Shown here: in pieces, positions 21,785-23,219 of the stretch
Position numbering within the stretch: the stretch's first letter is position 1
Layout: each line of letters starts with the position of its first letter
Assembly (NCBI GenBank): GCA_039920865.1
Contig: JBDSCZ010000245.1
Coordinates: 1-23,219, forward strand
Length of the DNA stretch: 23,219 nucleotides
Direction of reading: 5' to 3'
Source of the DNA: AVCC01 sp039920865
GTDB taxonomy: Bacteria; Pseudomonadota; Gammaproteobacteria; Burkholderiales; Burkholderiaceae_D
The notes under the pieces: model-generated
Told to the model about the DNA's origin: nothing
What the model saw: only the letters and a program-made list of their open reading frames with translations
Databases searched by the model: none
Position numbers and translations under genes: made by a program

Positions 21785-22327
21785 TTAGGCGTCTGCAAGC
21801 CGGCGTGACGCCAGCAGCCGATAGCGGGGTCCGGTGCCGCTGCTGGTCGACTGCACCAGCGCGACATGATCGGCGCGCCAGAGGATAGGTGTCATGTCCG
21901 GTGCAACAGCAACAGCAACCGCCACCGCGCTCGCATCCGCATCCCTGGCCAATGTGACATGAGGCTTGAAGCGCAAAGTCTGATCGACGGCGATACTCTG
22001 CTGCGCCAACGCTGCCAGCAGCGCCTGCTGCAGTGCAGCCAGCGTATCGGGCGGATGCTGCATGCCGGCCCAGGCAATGCCATTTCTGGGGAAATATCCC
22101 AGGCAATCGAGCTGCAATGCGATTGCCGCCGCCGGCAGTCTCGCCATTAATGCCTGCAGCGCTGGCAGTGCTGCGGCAGCTTGTGTTCCCAGGAAAACCA
22201 GCGTCAGATGCAAATCTTCAGCAAGCGTGATGCGGCCCTGTATCGGGGCCTGCAGCTTGATCAGCGCCGAGCGGGTCGCATCGTCCGGCCACAGCGCATA
22301 AAAGAGTCGCAAATTGGGTGTCTTCAT
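21785..22327 (-). CDS. thpR: RNA 2',3'-cyclic phosphodiesterase
   Basis: This 180-residue member of the 2H phosphoesterase (LigT) family opens 2',3'-cyclic phosphates to 2'-phosphates in RNA. The two HxTx motifs are HLTL (His40) and HVTL (His123), at the usual spacing of about 80. RLFYALWPDD starts the protein and FKPHVTLARDA surrounds the second motif. An unusual VAVAVAVA run (around residues 135-142) reflects a short GCN-rich repeat. The ATG at 22327 has only a weak ribosome site. Bases 22121-22227 of this gene (about residues 34-69) recur perfectly at the window's end, beyond the IS30 fragment. Confidence 0.93.
   Translation of the reverse strand: MKTPNLRLFYALWPDDATRSALIKLQAPIQGRITLAEDLHLTLVFLGTQAAAALPALQALMARLPAAAIALQLDCLGYFPRNGIAWAGMQHPPDTLAALQQALLAALAQQSIAVDQTLRFKPHVTLARDADASAVAVAVAVAPDMTPILWRADHVALVQSTSSGTGPRYRLLASRRLADA
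22121..22227 (-). repeat. 107-bp direct repeat, copy within thpR
   Basis: This internal thpR segment is identical over 107 bases to 23113-23219 in the same orientation. The base before it differs between copies (C at 22120, A at 23112), so the left edge of identity is exact; the right edge is cut by the window end. Confidence 0.95.
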
Positions 22328-22399
22328 CGTCTGATGATCCAGGAAATATTTCGAGTTCGTTCGCCACGCATGCTCGCTGCACCAGTCGCGCCATCATGT

Positions 22400-22440
22400 C
22401 CGCTATCAAAAGCAGCGGGCTCTTAAAATTTATTATACCC
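22400..22440 (-). repeat. Degenerate copy of the dispersed intergenic element
   Basis: On the minus strand GGGTATAATA begins at 22440, and CCCGC follows four bases earlier than in the other copies. AGCGG and CCGCT (22414-22418 and 22400-22404) form a 5-bp stem. The right-hand ATAC end is missing. It lies in the 171-base gap upstream of thpR. I count it as related but weaker. Confidence 0.35.
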
Positions 22441-22492
22441 AGTGGTAGTATTATTTTTATCGTACGAAATATATGCGAAATATGCATGGCGG

Positions 22493-23112
22493 ATTCAACT
22501 ACGAAGTGCAACGCGGAGTGGATTTTAGGGACAGTATAGGCAAGTTGTAAAAAACTTCATAAGGGGTGCGATAGTCCAGGCACTTTCTGGGACGATGATT
22601 GAGCTTATCTACGGCCAGTTGCAATTCCTGCTGACTGATTTTTTTGAAATTGGTTTTCTTTGGAAAGTACTGCCGCAATAAGCCATTGGTGTTCTCATTG
22701 AGCCCACGTTCCCATGAATGATAAGGGTGGGCGAAGTACACAGCTGCTTGCAGATGCGCAGCCATGCCGGCATGGTGGGCGAACTCTTTGCCATTGTCAA
22801 AGGTGATGGTGTGACAGGTGTCCTTGTGCGGCGTGAGCAGTTGGTTGATGCTGTGCGTGACGCCCTTGGCATGCTTGCTGTTGCGTCTTTCTGCCAGCGT
22901 AAAGCGTGAAACCCGGTCGACTAAGGTGATCACAACGCCTTGCTGGTTTTTGCCTATGACCGTGTCGCCCTCCCAGTCACCCAGGCGCGTTTTCTGGGCC
23001 ACGATTTCCGGCCGCTCATCAATGCTGACGCGGTTTTTGATGGCGCCACGGCGCTGTTCTCCGCTGCCGTAACGCTTGCGATACGGTTTTTGCCCCCGCA
23101 GGTGCTTGACCA
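22493..23112 (-). mobile_element. IS30-family insertion sequence fragment
   Basis: The right part of an IS30-type element runs from near 22493 to 23112. The transposase stop lies within a few bases of its outer edge, as in this family, and the sequence around 22494-22520 probably holds the terminal inverted repeat. The left end is absent: the element is replaced at 23113 by a second copy of thpR sequence. The outer boundary is inferred from gene position only. Confidence 0.7.
22499..23112 (-). pseudogene. IS30 transposase, 5'-truncated
   Basis: About 204 codons of the C-terminal part remain of a protein that is usually 320-350 residues. It opens in GNLVKHLRGQK and RKRYGSGEQRRG, then SIDERPEIV. 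The catalytic DDE core is visible: Asp in GDWEGDTVIGK, Asp in TITFDNGKEFAHH, and Glu in ERGLNENTNGLLRQYFP. The N-terminal helix-turn-helix part is missing. Upstream, the frame continues into the thpR copy and meets a TGA near 23210, and no normal start is present; a GTG at 23002 only begins an internal reading frame. The fragment therefore cannot encode a full transposase as shown. Confidence 0.9.
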
Positions 23113-23219
23113 GATTGCCGCCGCCGGCAGTCTCGCCATTAATGCCTGCAGCGCTGGCAGTGCTGCGGCAGCTTGTGTTCCCAGGAAAACCAGCGTCAGA
23201 TGCAAATCTTCAGCAAGCG
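23113..23219 (-). repeat. 107-bp direct repeat, second partial copy of thpR
   Basis: It is identical to 22121-22227 and encodes about residues 34-69 of ThpR in the same strand, but abuts the IS30 fragment with no intact frame across. The junction lies in a GATTGCCGCCGCC stretch. It reaches the last base of the window, so its length beyond is unknown. Confidence 0.95.

Noticed and set aside
21930..21980. Short GCN-type run in thpR as a phase-variation tract
   Set aside because: The run is a multiple of three in effect (VAVAVAVA), keeps the frame and is too imperfect to suggest switching.
22218..22511. A 97-codon minus-strand open frame between thpR and the IS30 fragment
   Set aside because: It overlaps thpR in another frame and the IS end, and has no ribosome site or recognisable similarity.
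22954..23205. An open frame joining ThpR-like residues to the transposase region
   Set aside because: It reads the thpR copy in frame but the IS30 part out of frame, so the apparent fusion is an accident of the junction.

Overview
The window is a chromosomal segment of a betaproteobacterium, most likely family Oxalobacteraceae (Herminiimonas/Herbaspirillum-like). I base this on protein character and on familiar Burkholderiales neighbourhoods: ilvE followed by a CHCC zinc-finger gene, and pgk-pyk-fba-pur-sua5. No rRNA, tRNA or CRISPR array was seen. About 22 intact genes cover nearly everything, and no gene-free stretch exceeds 300 bases.

Layout: (1) 1-1645, minus strand: the start of a short hypothetical gene, a YheT-type alpha/beta hydrolase and a SnoaL/NTF2-fold protein. 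(2) 1756-4303: a CHCC zinc-finger protein and ilvE on the minus strand, divergent from the branched-chain amino acid exporter pair azlC-azlD. (3) 4411-10967, plus strand: lower glycolysis (pgk, pyk, class II fba), purine synthesis (purE, purC, but no purK) and sua5 for tRNA t6A. (4) 11072-13487: a GDSL esterase lipoprotein behind a TetR-like operator, a SemiSWEET transporter and OmpW. (5) 13586-17289: a translationally coupled GMC alcohol oxidoreductase and class 3 aldehyde dehydrogenase, then a convergent flavin reductase. (6) 17430-20859: msrA and a HIT hydrolase facing cfa, with pdxH and a hemerythrin-like gene behind. (7) 20940-23219: tcdA (ct6A tRNA modification), convergent thpR, then a 5'-truncated IS30 transposase that runs into a second, perfect 107-bp copy of an internal piece of thpR at the very end of the window.

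The genes are mostly housekeeping. The least expected signal lies between them. Five intergenic gaps (89-146, 1680-1737, 5678-5734, 9832-9890, 16705-16762) each carry a 57-59 bp AT-rich element with one fixed geometry: GRGTATR at position 1, CCGCA at exactly position 27, G-rich bases at about 43-46 and a (T/A)AC end at 56-58. A sixth, degenerate copy lies near 22400-22440. Orientation relative to genes is not constant and one copy sits between convergent genes, so I read it as a small dispersed repeat (MITE- or REP-like) rather than a promoter. I do not recognise it as a named family. The other points worth a second look are the IS30/thpR junction, the missing purK, the palindromes before the esterase lipoprotein, and a purC-sua5 terminator whose loop can pair with sequence just after purC.
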